DNA of 64,000 nt from JAVBJV01 sp031555315 (lineage in GTDB: Bacteria > Pseudomonadota > Alphaproteobacteria > Acetobacterales > Acetobacteraceae): NCBI GenBank assembly GCA_031555315.1, contig JAVBUO010000005.1, positions 124,001-188,000 on the forward strand. Reading direction: 5' to 3'. Within the stretch, counting starts at the first letter, position 1; every line of letters begins with the position of its first letter. The position numbers were made by a program, and so were the translations under genes. The notes beneath the pieces were generated by a model that searched no databases, was not told where the DNA came from, and saw nothing but the letters and a program-made list of their open reading frames with translations. Below are positions 16,529-25,138 of the stretch, piece by piece.

Positions 16529-17344
16529 TCAGGACAGTACGGTGTCGCGGAAAAAGGTGTCGATTTCCTGGTGCGCCCTCTCTGATGGCGATGGCGCGCG
16601 GGGTTGTTCGAAGACGGCTTCTGCCAGCGCGAATTCATGATCGATAAACCGCCCGATTGCTGCCGGCAGTAACGTTACGCCAAGCTCACGCGTGATGGCC
16701 TTGCGTGCCAGAAGATCGGCGGTGATGTCGGTCACTTCCGCCGGCGGATCGCATTGCGCCATCAGGGGTGGGAAATGCATCGGTGCGATCGCGGCATCGG
16801 GATGCAGACGCAGCCAGCGCAATGCGGCAGCCGGGCGCAGGGCATAGAACATCTTTTTCAACGCCACAGTCTTCCCGTCGCCGAAATATATTTTACGTTG
16901 CCGCATCCCCAGATGCAGGTAGTGCCGGGCGATCAGTGTGCGGTTCGAATGCCGGCGCGCCAGATCCAGAAATGCATCGCGAAAACCTGCGTCGCCCGCA
17001 TAGACGATCGGCGATTGCAGCCATTCCAGAACGACGGCGTTACCTTTCAGCATCAGCTTCAGTGCCTTACCGAGCTCCCAACCGTCGATGTCGAACACGC
17101 TTTCCAGCGGTGTCTCGATCACATCGCGGCGCTGCCAGGGCGACAGATACTGATGCAGCGGGCGCACGAAGATAAAACGGCAGTCATAGTCGCTGTCGGG
17201 CGAGGGAAAGCCCCAGGCGCGGCTGCCGCTTTCGATCGCTAGCCGGATCGTTACCTCGTGCTGCTGTGCCAATTGGGCAAGTCGCGCGTCGATGCTGGAG
17301 ACGGTGGCGGGGTCCGTGTCGGGGGAGATGTGACGTAATGTCAT
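16529..17344 (-). CDS. Predicted nucleotidyltransferase (PF10127-like, RlaP/YcgL type), 271 aa
   Basis: This is a DNA-polymerase-beta-fold nucleotidyltransferase. The signature GSRAWGFPSPDSDYD (residues 40-54) holds the GS loop and the two metal-binding aspartates (D52, D54). The rest, including RRDVIETPLE and the downstream helical region with YFALR-like segments, fits the PF10127 family, some members of which sit in RNA-repair operons. No RNA ligase or repair partner is adjacent here, so the substrate is open. A GGAAGA ribosome-binding site precedes the ATG. It is divergent from the succinate-semialdehyde dehydrogenase gene. Confidence 0.75.
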   Translation of the reverse strand: MTLRHISPDTDPATVSSIDARLAQLAQQHEVTIRLAIESGSRAWGFPSPDSDYDCRFIFVRPLHQYLSPWQRRDVIETPLESVFDIDGWELGKALKLMLKGNAVVLEWLQSPIVYAGDAGFRDAFLDLARRHSNRTLIARHYLHLGMRQRKIYFGDGKTVALKKMFYALRPAAALRWLRLHPDAAIAPMHFPPLMAQCDPPAEVTDITADLLARKAITRELGVTLLPAAIGRFIDHEFALAEAVFEQPRAPSPSERAHQEIDTFFRDTVLS

Positions 17345-17465
17345 GATGCGTCTTCCAAACCGTTTCCCATCGTGCAGGGCTTTTCAAACTGCGCAAGCTC
17401 TGCTGTCCTTACGGGGATGAACCAGTTCGTGCGCGTGGCGTACCAGTCCAGAGGAAACGAAACCG

Positions 17466-18899
17466 ATGTATCCTGATGTTTTGCTGCATATCGATGGCAA
17501 ATGGCGCAAAAGCGCCGATGGGCGCGCGATCCCGGTGCTGAACCCGGCGACCGAGGAGAAGATCGGCACCGTCGCGCATGCGACGAAGGCCGACCTCGAC
17601 GAGGCGCTGGCCGCGGCTGAAAAGGGCTTTGCGACCTGGCGTAAGGTCTCGGCGTTCGATCGCTACAAGATCATGCGCAAGGCATCAGAGATCCTGCGCA
17701 GCCGTGCCGATGACATCGCGCGCCTGATGACGCAGGAACAGGGTAAACCGCTGGTCGAAGCGAAAATGGAAACCCTGGCCGCCTGCGATCTGATCGACTG
17801 GTTCGCCGAAGAGGGGCGGCGCGCTTATGGCCGGGTGATCCCGGCGCGGGCCGAGGGCGTGTACCAACTGGTCATCAAGGAACCCGTCGGCCCGGTGGCG
17901 GCATTCACGCCGTGGAACTTCCCCATCAACCAGGTGGTGCGCAAGCTGTCCGGGGCGCTGACCACCGGCTGCTCGATCATCGTGAAAGCGCCCGAGGAGA
18001 CTCCCGCGTCCCCGGCAGAGCTGATCCGCGCGTTTATCGATGCCGGCGTGCCGGCGGGGGTGATCGGGCTGGTCTATGGCGTGCCGGCGGAAATCTCGGA
18101 ATACCTGATTCCGCATCCGGTGATCCGCAAGGTGACGTTCACCGGGTCGACGCCGGTTGGCAAGCTGCTGTCGGAAATCGCTGGCCGGCACATGAAGCGT
18201 GCGACCATGGAACTGGGCGGACACGCGCCGGTGATCGTGTTCGACGATGCCGACATCGACGCGGCGGCGAAGATCATGTCGGCGGCGAAGTTCCGCAATG
18301 CCGGGCAGGTCTGCGTGTCGCCGACGCGCTTTCTGATCCAGGAACGGTCTTACGAGCAGTTCCTGGACAGGTTCATCACGGGTGCCAAGGCGGTGAAGGT
18401 CGGTAACGGCCTGGACGAGGGCGTGACCATGGGGCCGTTGGCCAATGAACGCCGCATCCCGGCGATGGAGGCATTGCTGAACGATGCCCGCCAGAAAGGT
18501 GCGGAAATCCGTCTGGGTGGCAACCGCATTGGCAACAAGGGCTATTTCTTCGAGCCGACCGTGGTGACCGGCACCAATCCCGGCATGCGCCTGATGAACG
18601 AGGAACCGTTCGGTCCGATCGCGCAGATCCTGCCGTTCCGCGAGCTGGACGACGTCATCACCGAAGCCAACCGTCTGCCGTACGGTCTGGCGTCGTATGC
18701 GTTTACGCGTTCGGCGAAAACGGCGAATGCGCTGGCGACCAATATCGAAAGCGGCATGGTCACCATCAACCATCTCGGGTTGGCCTTGCCGGAAGTGCCG
18801 TTCGGCGGGATCAAGGACTCGGGCTATGGGTCGGAAGGCGGCGCGGAAGCGATCGAGGCCTACCTGAACACCAAGTTCGTCTCGCAGGCCGGTATCTAA
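17466..18899 (+). CDS. gabD: NAD(P)-dependent aldehyde dehydrogenase, probable succinate-semialdehyde dehydrogenase, 477 aa
   Basis: This is an aldehyde dehydrogenase superfamily enzyme predicted to oxidise succinate semialdehyde to succinate, the second step of the GABA shunt. The catalytic Cys283 (NAGQVCVSPTR) and general-base Glu249 (MELGGHAP) are present. So are the cofactor loop FTGSTPVGK and the substrate-site region PWNFPINQVVRK. Length is typical. A gaggaaa ribosome-binding site precedes the ATG. A 4-aminobutyrate aminotransferase gene occurs about 27 kb away in this window, which supports the assignment, though other semialdehyde specificities cannot be excluded. Confidence 0.82.
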   Translation: MYPDVLLHIDGKWRKSADGRAIPVLNPATEEKIGTVAHATKADLDEALAAAEKGFATWRKVSAFDRYKIMRKASEILRSRADDIARLMTQEQGKPLVEAKMETLAACDLIDWFAEEGRRAYGRVIPARAEGVYQLVIKEPVGPVAAFTPWNFPINQVVRKLSGALTTGCSIIVKAPEETPASPAELIRAFIDAGVPAGVIGLVYGVPAEISEYLIPHPVIRKVTFTGSTPVGKLLSEIAGRHMKRATMELGGHAPVIVFDDADIDAAAKIMSAAKFRNAGQVCVSPTRFLIQERSYEQFLDRFITGAKAVKVGNGLDEGVTMGPLANERRIPAMEALLNDARQKGAEIRLGGNRIGNKGYFFEPTVVTGTNPGMRLMNEEPFGPIAQILPFRELDDVITEANRLPYGLASYAFTRSAKTANALATNIESGMVTINHLGLALPEVPFGGIKDSGYGSEGGAEAIEAYLNTKFVSQAGI

Positions 18900-18924
18900 T
18901 TCCGAAAAATCACTAAAAAAGCGA

Positions 18925-18960
18925 AAAATGGCGTTTGAAAAACCGCCATTTTGCATTTTT
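18925..18960 (+). terminator. Intrinsic terminator after the aldehyde dehydrogenase gene
   Basis: The arms aaaatggcg (18925-18933) and cgccatttt (18944-18952) pair perfectly, with a T-rich tail (gcattttt). The position, 25 bases after the stop, fits a rho-independent terminator. Confidence 0.75.
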
Positions 18961-18971
18961 CCCCTTTACAA

Positions 18972-18988
18972 TTGAGAGCAATTCGCAA
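18972..18988 (+). promoter_or_regulatory. Fur-box-like operator upstream of feoA
   Basis: ttgagagcaattcgcaa closely resembles the typical proteobacterial Fur site (ttgagaatgattcgcaa), differing only in the three central bases. It lies 55 bases before the feoA start, so iron-dependent repression of feoAB is expected. This rests on motif recall, not a scan. Confidence 0.65.
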
Positions 18989-19043
18989 TATCAAGGATTG
19001 TGCCGAGAACGATTGGCATTCTTACCCATTAGGGATGGCTGAC

Positions 19044-19310
19044 ATGACCGATATCTCCGTCGCTTCGCTCGCTTCCATTCCACACAAGCGGCGCATGCGT
19101 ATCCACAGTATCGACGCGGCTGGGGTGCAGGGCAGTCTGCCCGCTGCGGAACTGGAGCAGCGTCTGCTGGAGATCGGCTTCGTCGAAGGGGCGACGGTCG
19201 AGGTCAGGCATCAGGGGCTGGGACGTGATCCGCTGGCCGTGCGTGTGAACGAAGCGACGGTCGCACTGCGCCGGCGTGAAGCGCACGCGATCAAGGTGAC
19301 GTCCATCTGA
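19044..19310 (+). CDS. feoA: Ferrous iron transport protein FeoA, 88 aa
   Basis: FeoA is a small cytoplasmic SH3-like protein needed for FeoB-dependent Fe(II) uptake. The family pattern is visible: basic KRRMRIHSID, then LEQRLLEIGFVEGATVEVRHQG and a C-terminal LAVRVNEATVALRRREA strand pair. The ATG at 19044 has aggga eight bases upstream and is preferred over the ATG at 19035. A Fur-box-like site precedes it, and feoB follows 155 bases later on the same strand. Confidence 0.92.
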   Translation: MTDISVASLASIPHKRRMRIHSIDAAGVQGSLPAAELEQRLLEIGFVEGATVEVRHQGLGRDPLAVRVNEATVALRRREAHAIKVTSI

Positions 19311-19323
19311 TGATAGCGTAGAT

Positions 19324-19346
19324 TGGCCGGTTGATTTAACCGGCCA
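19324..19346 (+). other. 9-bp perfect stem-loop between feoA and feoB
   Basis: tggccggtt and aaccggcca pair around a five-base loop (gattt) 14 bases after the feoA stop. There is no U-tract. It may be a processing or partial-attenuation site that sets the feoA:feoB ratio. Confidence 0.5.
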
Positions 19347-19465
19347 GCTTCGTGCGGCAGAGCGGGGAAGCGTGCCGCAAAGCATGTCCCGCGATGCTGC
19401 TTGGCGGGTTCGTTTTTTCGGCGCTTTGGACGACTCTGTTCTGCGCCAGGTAGTGGCGGTCTTCA

Positions 19466-21352
19466 ATGAACGATTCAGTCTCCAACGTCACCAGTACACG
19501 TATCGCGCTGGTGGGCGCGCCCAATTGTGGCAAGACCGCTTTGTTCAATGCGCTGACCGGCAGCAGGCAGCGGGTCGCGAATTATCCCGGCGTAACGGTC
19601 GAGCGCAAGGCTGGCAAGCTGACGACGCCGGGCGGGCATAATCTGCATGTGCTCGATCTGCCGGGCACGTATTCGCTGCGGGCGCGCAGTCCGGACGAGA
19701 TCGTGACCCGCGACGTGGTGACCGGACAGCATGCCTATGAAGCCGTGCCTGACCTGCTGGTCTGCGTGGCGGATTCCACCAATCTGCGGACAGCGCTGCG
19801 TCTGGTGCTCGAGCTCAAACGGGTGGGGCGTGCGACGCTGCTGGCGCTCAACATGTCCGATATCGCGAAACATCGCGGTTTTGTGATCGATACCGCGCGC
19901 CTGTCGGCCGAGCTGGGCATGCCGGTGGTGACGACGGCCGCCGTGCGGCGCAACGGAATCGTCGAGCTGCTCGCCGCGCTCGACGTGATGATCGATGCCG
20001 GCATCGCGAAGCACAGTGCATCGACCTGGGTGGCCCCCGATGCCGCCGGTCTGCGGGCGATCCAGGCCGAGGCTGACCGGATTCTGAGCGCCGCCGTCAC
20101 GCCGCCGACACGTCCCGACACGGTCACATCGCGAATCGACAAGGTGCTGCTGCATCCGGTGCTCGGGTTGCTGATCCTGTTCGCCGTGCTGTTCCTGATG
20201 TTCCAGGCGGTGTTCAGTTGGGCCGAAACCCCGATGAGCTTGATCGAAGAGGCATTCAACTGGCTGGCCGGGCTGATCGACGGTGTGGTTCCCGAGGGGC
20301 TGCTGCACAGCTTTCTGAAGGATGGCGTGATTCAGGGGGTCGGCGGCGTGATCGTGTTTCTGCCGCAGATCCTGATCCTGTTCCTGTTCATCCTGCTGCT
20401 GGAGGATTTCGGCTATATGGCGCGCGCCGCGTTCCTGATGGACCGTATCATGGGCGGCGCGGGGCTGCATGGGCGCGCGTTCATTCCACTGCTGTCGAGC
20501 TTTGCCTGCGCAATTCCGGGCATCATGTCGACGCGCGTGATCGACAGCCGGCATGACCGCATCGCGACCATTCTGGTCGCACCGCTGATGACGTGTTCGG
20601 CGCGCATTCCCGTCTACACGCTGATCATTTCCGCCTTCATCCCGAACCGCGAGGTTCTGGGCATGTTCAACATGCAGGGGCTGGTGCTGTTTGGTCTGTA
20701 TGCGGCGGGGATCGTCAGCGCGCTGACTGTGTCGTTCGTGTTGAAGCGCATCCTGTGGCGCGACAGCCAGACCGATCCGTTCATGCTTGAACTGCCGGAC
20801 TACAAGATGCCCGCTCTGCGTGGCGTGCTGATGGGCGTGTATCAGCGTGGAAAGATCTTTCTGAAGCGCGCCGGCACGACGATCTTCGCGATGTCGGTGG
20901 TGATCTGGGCGCTGTCGTCAGTACCTCGGCCGCCCGAAGGTGCGACCGAGCCGGCCATCGACTACAGCCTGGCGGCGATGATCGGGCATACGCTCGAGCC
21001 GGTGGTGGCGCCGATCGGGTTCAACTGGCAGATGGCGGTGTCGCTGGTGCCGGCCATGGCGGCACGCGAAGTGGCGGTGGCGGCGCTGGGCACAATATAT
21101 GCCGTCGAGACCGAGGACGACGATTCTTCGGCTCTGGGCAGCCAACTGGCGGGTAAATGGAGTCTGGCGACCGCGCTGGCGTTCCTCGCCTGGTTTATTT
21201 TCGCACCGCAATGCGCAGCGACGCTGGTGACGATCCGACGAGAGACCAACAGCCGGAAGTGGGCGGCCGTGGCGTTCTTCTACATGACCGGGCTGGCGTA
21301 CATTGCCGCCTTCATTACATATCAGACGGCGAGCGTATTCGGTTTAGGATAA
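19466..21352 (+). CDS. feoB: Ferrous iron transporter FeoB, 628 aa
   Basis: FeoB is the inner-membrane Fe(II) permease with an N-terminal GTPase domain. The G1 loop is GAPNCGKT (residues 17-24), G3 is DLPG (64-67) and G4 is NMSD (129-132). A helical GDI-like domain follows. The membrane part has the two Gate regions: the first includes VIVFLPQILILFLFILLLED and SFACAIPGIMSTR with its conserved Cys, the second has LVPAMAAREVAVAALGT. At 628 residues it is shorter than E. coli FeoB (about 770) but within the range of short forms. No feoC is visible downstream. Confidence 0.95.
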   Translation: MNDSVSNVTSTRIALVGAPNCGKTALFNALTGSRQRVANYPGVTVERKAGKLTTPGGHNLHVLDLPGTYSLRARSPDEIVTRDVVTGQHAYEAVPDLLVCVADSTNLRTALRLVLELKRVGRATLLALNMSDIAKHRGFVIDTARLSAELGMPVVTTAAVRRNGIVELLAALDVMIDAGIAKHSASTWVAPDAAGLRAIQAEADRILSAAVTPPTRPDTVTSRIDKVLLHPVLGLLILFAVLFLMFQAVFSWAETPMSLIEEAFNWLAGLIDGVVPEGLLHSFLKDGVIQGVGGVIVFLPQILILFLFILLLEDFGYMARAAFLMDRIMGGAGLHGRAFIPLLSSFACAIPGIMSTRVIDSRHDRIATILVAPLMTCSARIPVYTLIISAFIPNREVLGMFNMQGLVLFGLYAAGIVSALTVSFVLKRILWRDSQTDPFMLELPDYKMPALRGVLMGVYQRGKIFLKRAGTTIFAMSVVIWALSSVPRPPEGATEPAIDYSLAAMIGHTLEPVVAPIGFNWQMAVSLVPAMAAREVAVAALGTIYAVETEDDDSSALGSQLAGKWSLATALAFLAWFIFAPQCAATLVTIRRETNSRKWAAVAFFYMTGLAYIAAFITYQTASVFGLG

Positions 21353-21435
21353 GCGGTTTTCCGCTAAAATTCCAGTCTTGCCTTTTTTTGTAGGCGGTCC
21401 AGACTCTCTCTAAATCAAGAAGAGGGGAACTAAAA

Positions 21436-22158
21436 ATGGCGCGGCTTGCACTGGTGACTGGCGGAACGCGCGGCATAGGCGCTGCAATCAGCACGGCGCT
21501 GAAAGCGGCAGGACGCAAGGTGGTTGCATCCTATGCCGGGAACGATGCCGCGGCGAAGGAATTTCATGACAAGACCGGGATCGAGACGATCAAGTTCGAT
21601 GCCGGGGACTTCGGGGCCTGCCAGAAGGCGATACAGGAACTGGCGGCCAAACACGGGCCGGTTGAGATCCTGATCAATAACGCGGGGATCACCCGCGACG
21701 GCACATTGGCGCGCATGTCACGCGAGATGTGGGATGCAGTGATCGATACCAATCTGGGATCGTGTTACAATCTATGCAAACTGACCTTCGATGGCATGAA
21801 GGAAAAGAAGTTTGGTCGTGTCGTGAATATCGGATCGATCAACGGGCAGGCGGGCCAGTATGGGCAGGTGAACTACGCGGCGGCCAAGTCGGGCATTCAC
21901 GGGTTCACGAAAGCGCTGGCACAGGAAGGCGCCCGCTTCGGCATCACGGTGAACGCGATCGCACCCGGCTATGTCGATACGGAAATGGTGCGTGCGGTGC
22001 CGGAAGATGTGTTGCAGAAGATCATCGCCCGCATTCCGATGGGCCGGCTCGGCCATGCCGAGGACATCGCACGCGGCGTGGTGTTCCTGACCGCCGATGA
22101 CGCCGATTTCGTGACCGGGTCGACCCTGTCGATCAACGGCGGGCAGCATATGTATTGA
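21436..22158 (+). CDS. phbB: Acetoacetyl-CoA reductase (PhaB-type SDR), 240 aa
   Basis: This reductase converts acetoacetyl-CoA to (R)-3-hydroxybutyryl-CoA with NADPH, the second step of polyhydroxybutyrate synthesis. The cofactor loop is TGGTRGIG (residues 8-15). The catalytic residues are Ser134, Tyr147 and Lys151 in NIGSINGQAGQYGQVNYAAAK, with the spacing seen in PhaB. The C-terminus STLSINGGQHMY is characteristic of the subfamily. An agagggg ribosome-binding site precedes the ATG. Neither thiolase (phaA) nor polymer synthase (phaC) is adjacent. It is preceded by feoB but probably has its own promoter. Confidence 0.93.
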   Translation: MARLALVTGGTRGIGAAISTALKAAGRKVVASYAGNDAAAKEFHDKTGIETIKFDAGDFGACQKAIQELAAKHGPVEILINNAGITRDGTLARMSREMWDAVIDTNLGSCYNLCKLTFDGMKEKKFGRVVNIGSINGQAGQYGQVNYAAAKSGIHGFTKALAQEGARFGITVNAIAPGYVDTEMVRAVPEDVLQKIIARIPMGRLGHAEDIARGVVFLTADDADFVTGSTLSINGGQHMY

Positions 22159-22168
22159 TGAAACCATG

Positions 22169-22199
22169 GCGGCACCGGCTGCTTGATATCCGGTGCCGC
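22169..22199 (+). terminator. 10-bp GC hairpin after the reductase gene
   Basis: The arms gcggcaccgg (22169-22178) and ccggtgccgc (22190-22199) pair perfectly, 10 bases after the stop. There is no U-tract, so it is a candidate terminator or stabiliser. Confidence 0.5.
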
Positions 22200-22288
22200 T
22201 GTGGAATGTATATTGAAATTACAAAGTATTAGCTTGTTAACCGCACATAAGTTGATATTTGCCCCGGAAATTATACCAAGGGTTGAAT

Positions 22289-22972
22289 ATGCGGTTTTTC
22301 AAGAAATCTGCGCTTGCCATGCTGGCGTTCTTGTCGGCCTGTGGCTCCACGAATTACACGATTCCATATGACCGGGTATCAGCCCGTGTGCAGACGATTG
22401 GGTTGGTGACGCCTGCGATCAAACCTGAAGCAACAGCGGCCTTGCAGAACGGTGTCGGTATGAGCTTCGGCCTGATCGGCGCACTGGCCGAGGCGGCTGC
22501 ACAGTCGAACCGGGAATCACGGTTAAATGCTGTGCTGCAGCAGCACCGGTTCTTGGCCGCGGCCGAACTGAATGAACGGTTACGTACCGCTCTGGAAGCC
22601 AGAGGATATCGTGTGGTGCTCATTCCCACCCAGCGTTCGAATATGGATTTCCTGAAAACGTACCAGGCGCCTGCCACGCCGGTTGATGCGTATCTCGATG
22701 TCAGCGTTACGACGTATGGTTATGTGGCGGCAGGACGGCGTGTGCCTTACCGTCCGGCGTTTGAAGCGCGTATGCAGCTTGTCAGCGCGCGGGATAACAC
22801 GATCCTGATGCGCGAAGGAATCAATCAGGAAAACGGCCTGGATGTGCAGGCCGCGCCTGAATTCAATTTCGATGACTCGGATGTGATGGTCGCCAGCCCC
22901 GAACGCACGATCCTGGGAATGCGCGATGTATTCACGCGCGCAACACAGGCGATGGCAGGGGTGCTGCAATGA
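22289..22972 (+). CDS. Predicted lipoprotein of unknown function, 227 aa
   Basis: The start at 22289 gives a classic lipoprotein signal, MRFFKKSALAMLAFLSAC, with lipobox LSAC and Cys18 as the acylated residue. The mature part holds a hydrophobic Gly/Ala-rich stretch (GMSFGLIGALAEAAAQ). It then becomes mixed alpha/beta with LNERLRTALEARGYRVVLIP, which recalls domains of outer-membrane lipoproteins that assemble or regulate surface structures. No family could be named. It overlaps the next lipoprotein gene by four bases (ATGA), so the pair is an operon and the products may interact. The phbB gene upstream is separated by 130 bases. Confidence 0.75.
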   Translation: MRFFKKSALAMLAFLSACGSTNYTIPYDRVSARVQTIGLVTPAIKPEATAALQNGVGMSFGLIGALAEAAAQSNRESRLNAVLQQHRFLAAAELNERLRTALEARGYRVVLIPTQRSNMDFLKTYQAPATPVDAYLDVSVTTYGYVAAGRRVPYRPAFEARMQLVSARDNTILMREGINQENGLDVQAAPEFNFDDSDVMVASPERTILGMRDVFTRATQAMAGVLQ

Positions 22973-23604
22973 GACAGCTCATGTACAGATTGGCTGCCCT
23001 GAATGCGCTGCTACTGATTTCAGCGTGCTCCGGAAAACCACCCGAGGTGCCGCCGGTTCTGTCACTCGACGGGCGGCAGTGCGCGGCACGTCCGGATCTA
23101 TCGGCGGCGCGTCCGTTGGAACCGCCGGAACGGCAGCGTTCCGGGTCAGCGGTTGTGATCGATGCGGCGGCACCGTGCTGGAACAACGGCATGGGAAATG
23201 CCGCGTATGTGGTGTTTGCCCTACCGTCTGTCACCAGCCCTTATATGGTCCGGGTTTCCAGCACGCCGCAGGGGCGGTCGGTGCTGATGCCGCGCCTGCT
23301 GTTTCTGAACGAGCGTGGCGATACCCTGCGAGAAATGGGACGTCAGGAGATGCAGTTCAGACAGGGTTCTCTGTCCGCGGTCGCGCGTGCCCAACCGGGG
23401 ATGCGCTATCTGGTGGTTTCGTCCGATCCGCAAAATGTCGGCGAGCGCCATACGCGAATTGTGGCGAGTACAAGCATTACGGCGGTGCCGATTCCGATGG
23501 GGGCCATCAACGTTTATTCAGGGCAGGAGACGCAGGAACAGTTTCAGGGTAGTCATAACGGAACGGTCTCGGTGGCGCTGTTGCCCATGACGGCAACCCG
23601 CTGA
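22969..23604 (+). CDS. Predicted lipoprotein, faintly MalM-like, 211 aa
   Basis: A signal peptide with lipobox ISAC (MRQLMYRLAALNALLLISACS, acylated Cys20) precedes a Pro-rich linker. The beta-rich domain that follows contains AAYVVFALPSVTSPYMVRVSS and VLMPRLLFLNERGDTLREM, then PGMRYLVVSSD. This pattern of a carbohydrate-binding-like beta sandwich faintly resembles MalM (PF07148), but I would not transfer that function. Its start overlaps the stop of the upstream lipoprotein gene, so the two are translationally coupled. A strong bidirectional terminator follows. Confidence 0.7.
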   Translation: MRQLMYRLAALNALLLISACSGKPPEVPPVLSLDGRQCAARPDLSAARPLEPPERQRSGSAVVIDAAAPCWNNGMGNAAYVVFALPSVTSPYMVRVSSTPQGRSVLMPRLLFLNERGDTLREMGRQEMQFRQGSLSAVARAQPGMRYLVVSSDPQNVGERHTRIVASTSITAVPIPMGAINVYSGQETQEQFQGSHNGTVSVALLPMTATR

Positions 23605-23623
23605 GGCTGATGATCCGCAAAGA

Positions 23624-23658
23624 AAAACGCCGGTCTGGTTAAGGTCGGCGTTTTCTTT
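23624..23658. terminator. Bidirectional intrinsic terminator
   Basis: aaaacgccg (23624-23632) pairs with cggcgtttt (23646-23654). The outer caaag/ctttg arms extend the stem past a one-base bulge, and T-runs occur on both strands. It lies between the convergent lipoprotein and hemerythrin genes. Confidence 0.8.
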
Positions 23659-23674
23659 GATCCGATGAACGGTC

Positions 23675-24175
23675 TTAAGCGCCGAAGCGCGGGAACAGGG
23701 TGTCGTTCTCCAGTTGGATGTGCTCCATCAGGTCGGTGCGGAATTTTTCCACGCCCGCATATAATGCCCGCCACGACCCGCACGCGCCGTCCGGAAGGGC
23801 CAGATCGTGCGTGATGGTTTTCAGAGTTTGCAGATGTACGCCGTGATCGTCGTGTTCGTGGCGCATCATGGCGATCGGGTGGCCGATCATCGGATGCCCG
23901 CCGTTCTTCATCATCGGGAACAGGATCTGTTCTTCCTTCTGCATGTGCATCAGTAACTCCTGCGTCATCGTCGTCAGCAGGTCGGCCAGCCCCAGCGGCG
24001 CTTTGGGGTGTTCACCGTGCACGCGCTCCACGCGCTGCGACAACTGGATAAGTTCGGGCAGTTCGCGGCGATGCGTGTCGTGATAGCGTGCGACGATCAG
24101 GTCGATCAATGCACCGGTATCGGTGGGGGCAATATCGGAAGCCGGATGGCCGGATAAGGGAAGTGTCGTTGCCAT
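23675..24175 (-). CDS. Hemerythrin-domain protein, Ric/YtfE-like without the N-terminal ScdA domain, 166 aa
   Basis: This is a predicted di-iron protein that protects or repairs iron-sulfur clusters after nitric oxide or oxidative stress. Candidate ligands are His32 (YHDTHR), His77 and Glu81 (HMQKEE), His106 (MRHEHDDH), and His152 and Glu156 (HIQLEN), which is the Ric pattern. Canonical Ric proteins have about 60 extra N-terminal residues with a conserved Cys (DUF542), which are absent here. It follows the truncated haemoglobin gene by 27 bases, and both lie beside nsrR, so NO-induced expression is likely. Confidence 0.87.
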   Translation of the reverse strand: MATTLPLSGHPASDIAPTDTGALIDLIVARYHDTHRRELPELIQLSQRVERVHGEHPKAPLGLADLLTTMTQELLMHMQKEEQILFPMMKNGGHPMIGHPIAMMRHEHDDHGVHLQTLKTITHDLALPDGACGSWRALYAGVEKFRTDLMEHIQLENDTLFPRFGA

Positions 24176-24202
24176 GTCGGTGTTTCTCCGGGCAGGTGAT
24201 GT

Positions 24203-24646
24203 TCAGGCGACGGGTTGGCGCGCGCGATGCATCTCGCCCGCCACTTCGAAATTGCGGGCGATGCGCCGGGCGCGGTCCATCAGCAGGTCCGCGCCTGCGG
24301 GGGGGCATTCGGCGCGCACGGTGTGTTCGAAGATCTGCAGCCAGCGCTGAAAATGCACCGGTTGCAGATCGAGTTTCAGGTGCACCGGCAACGGGCGGCC
24401 GCTGTAGTCCTGGGTGAGCAGTGTTACAGAGGACCAGAACTTCGTGATCGTGTTGATATGCGCTTCCCAATCCACTACATGGTCGAACAATGGTCCGATC
24501 AATTGGTCTTTGCGCGCCGCATCGTAGAATGTTCGTACCATGCGGTTCAGAACGGCATCGCTCAACCCGGTCTGTTCGGACAGTTGCCGGCTGATGGCTG
24601 CGCGTTTTTCCAGTGTTTCAGGTATTACAGCAGATGATTCGGTCAC
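24203..24646 (-). CDS. Group III truncated haemoglobin, about 147 aa
   Basis: This is a heme protein of the trHbO/P group-III type, thought to bind O2 or NO in the cytoplasm. The 2-on-2 globin pattern is visible: a helical VLNRMVRTFYDAARKDQLIGPLFD, then WEAHINTITKFWSSVTL. The proximal histidine is in PVHFQRWLQIFEHTV. The start is uncertain: GTG at 24646 or TTG at 24658. It is divergent from nsrR and upstream of the hemerythrin gene. A single aagagtatttt sequence (24700-24710, minus strand) resembles one arm of an NsrR site, but I see no convincing second arm. Confidence 0.88.
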   Translation of the reverse strand: MTESSAVIPETLEKRAAISRQLSEQTGLSDAVLNRMVRTFYDAARKDQLIGPLFDHVVDWEAHINTITKFWSSVTLLTQDYSGRPLPVHLKLDLQPVHFQRWLQIFEHTVRAECPPAGADLLMDRARRIARNFEVAGEMHRARQPVA

Positions 24647-24724
24647 AATTCGTCTCAATGGATGAATAAACTTGAATTTACACGAAGAAATAGGTAAGGA
24701 AAATACTCTTTTTAGAGGGTACGT

Positions 24725-25138
24725 ATGCGCCTTTTGACATTCACGGATTTTGGTCTGCGCGCTTTGATGTTGCTAGCGGCCGCGCCAGAGCGGCATCTCA
24801 GCACTGAACAACTTGCCCGGGAGCTGAACATTTCGCGGCATCATCTGCAGAAAGTCGTGCAGGAACTGGCCAGTGCGGGAATCGTTCGCACGATCCGTGG
24901 CGTGAAAGGTGGCGTCATGCTGGCGCACGCGCCGCAGGACATTCACATAGGCGAGGTAACGCGGTTGATGGAGCGCAACCAGCCGGTTGTCGAATGTTTC
25001 CGCAGTGATGGCGGCGCCTGTACGCTGTCCGCGCGCTGTAAGCTGCAGATGGCGCTGAAGAATGCGCAGGACGCTTTCTATGCGTCGCTCGACAAGCATA
25101 CTTTGGAAGAGTTCATGCTTGTATCGTCGGTTAATTGA
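24725..25138 (+). CDS. nsrR: Rrf2-family NO-sensing repressor NsrR, 137 aa
   Basis: NsrR is an iron-sulfur repressor that loses DNA binding when nitric oxide attacks its cluster. The N-terminal winged helix (LSTEQLARELNISRHHLQKVVQELASAG) and the wing GVKGGVML are clear. The cluster cysteines are C91, C99 and C105 (ECFRSDGGACTLSARC), matching NsrR rather than IscR spacing. It is divergent from the truncated haemoglobin / hemerythrin pair, its probable targets, over a 78-bp spacer. Its stop overlaps the TTG start of the DMT transporter gene (TTGA). Confidence 0.93.
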   Translation: MRLLTFTDFGLRALMLLAAAPERHLSTEQLARELNISRHHLQKVVQELASAGIVRTIRGVKGGVMLAHAPQDIHIGEVTRLMERNQPVVECFRSDGGACTLSARCKLQMALKNAQDAFYASLDKHTLEEFMLVSSVN

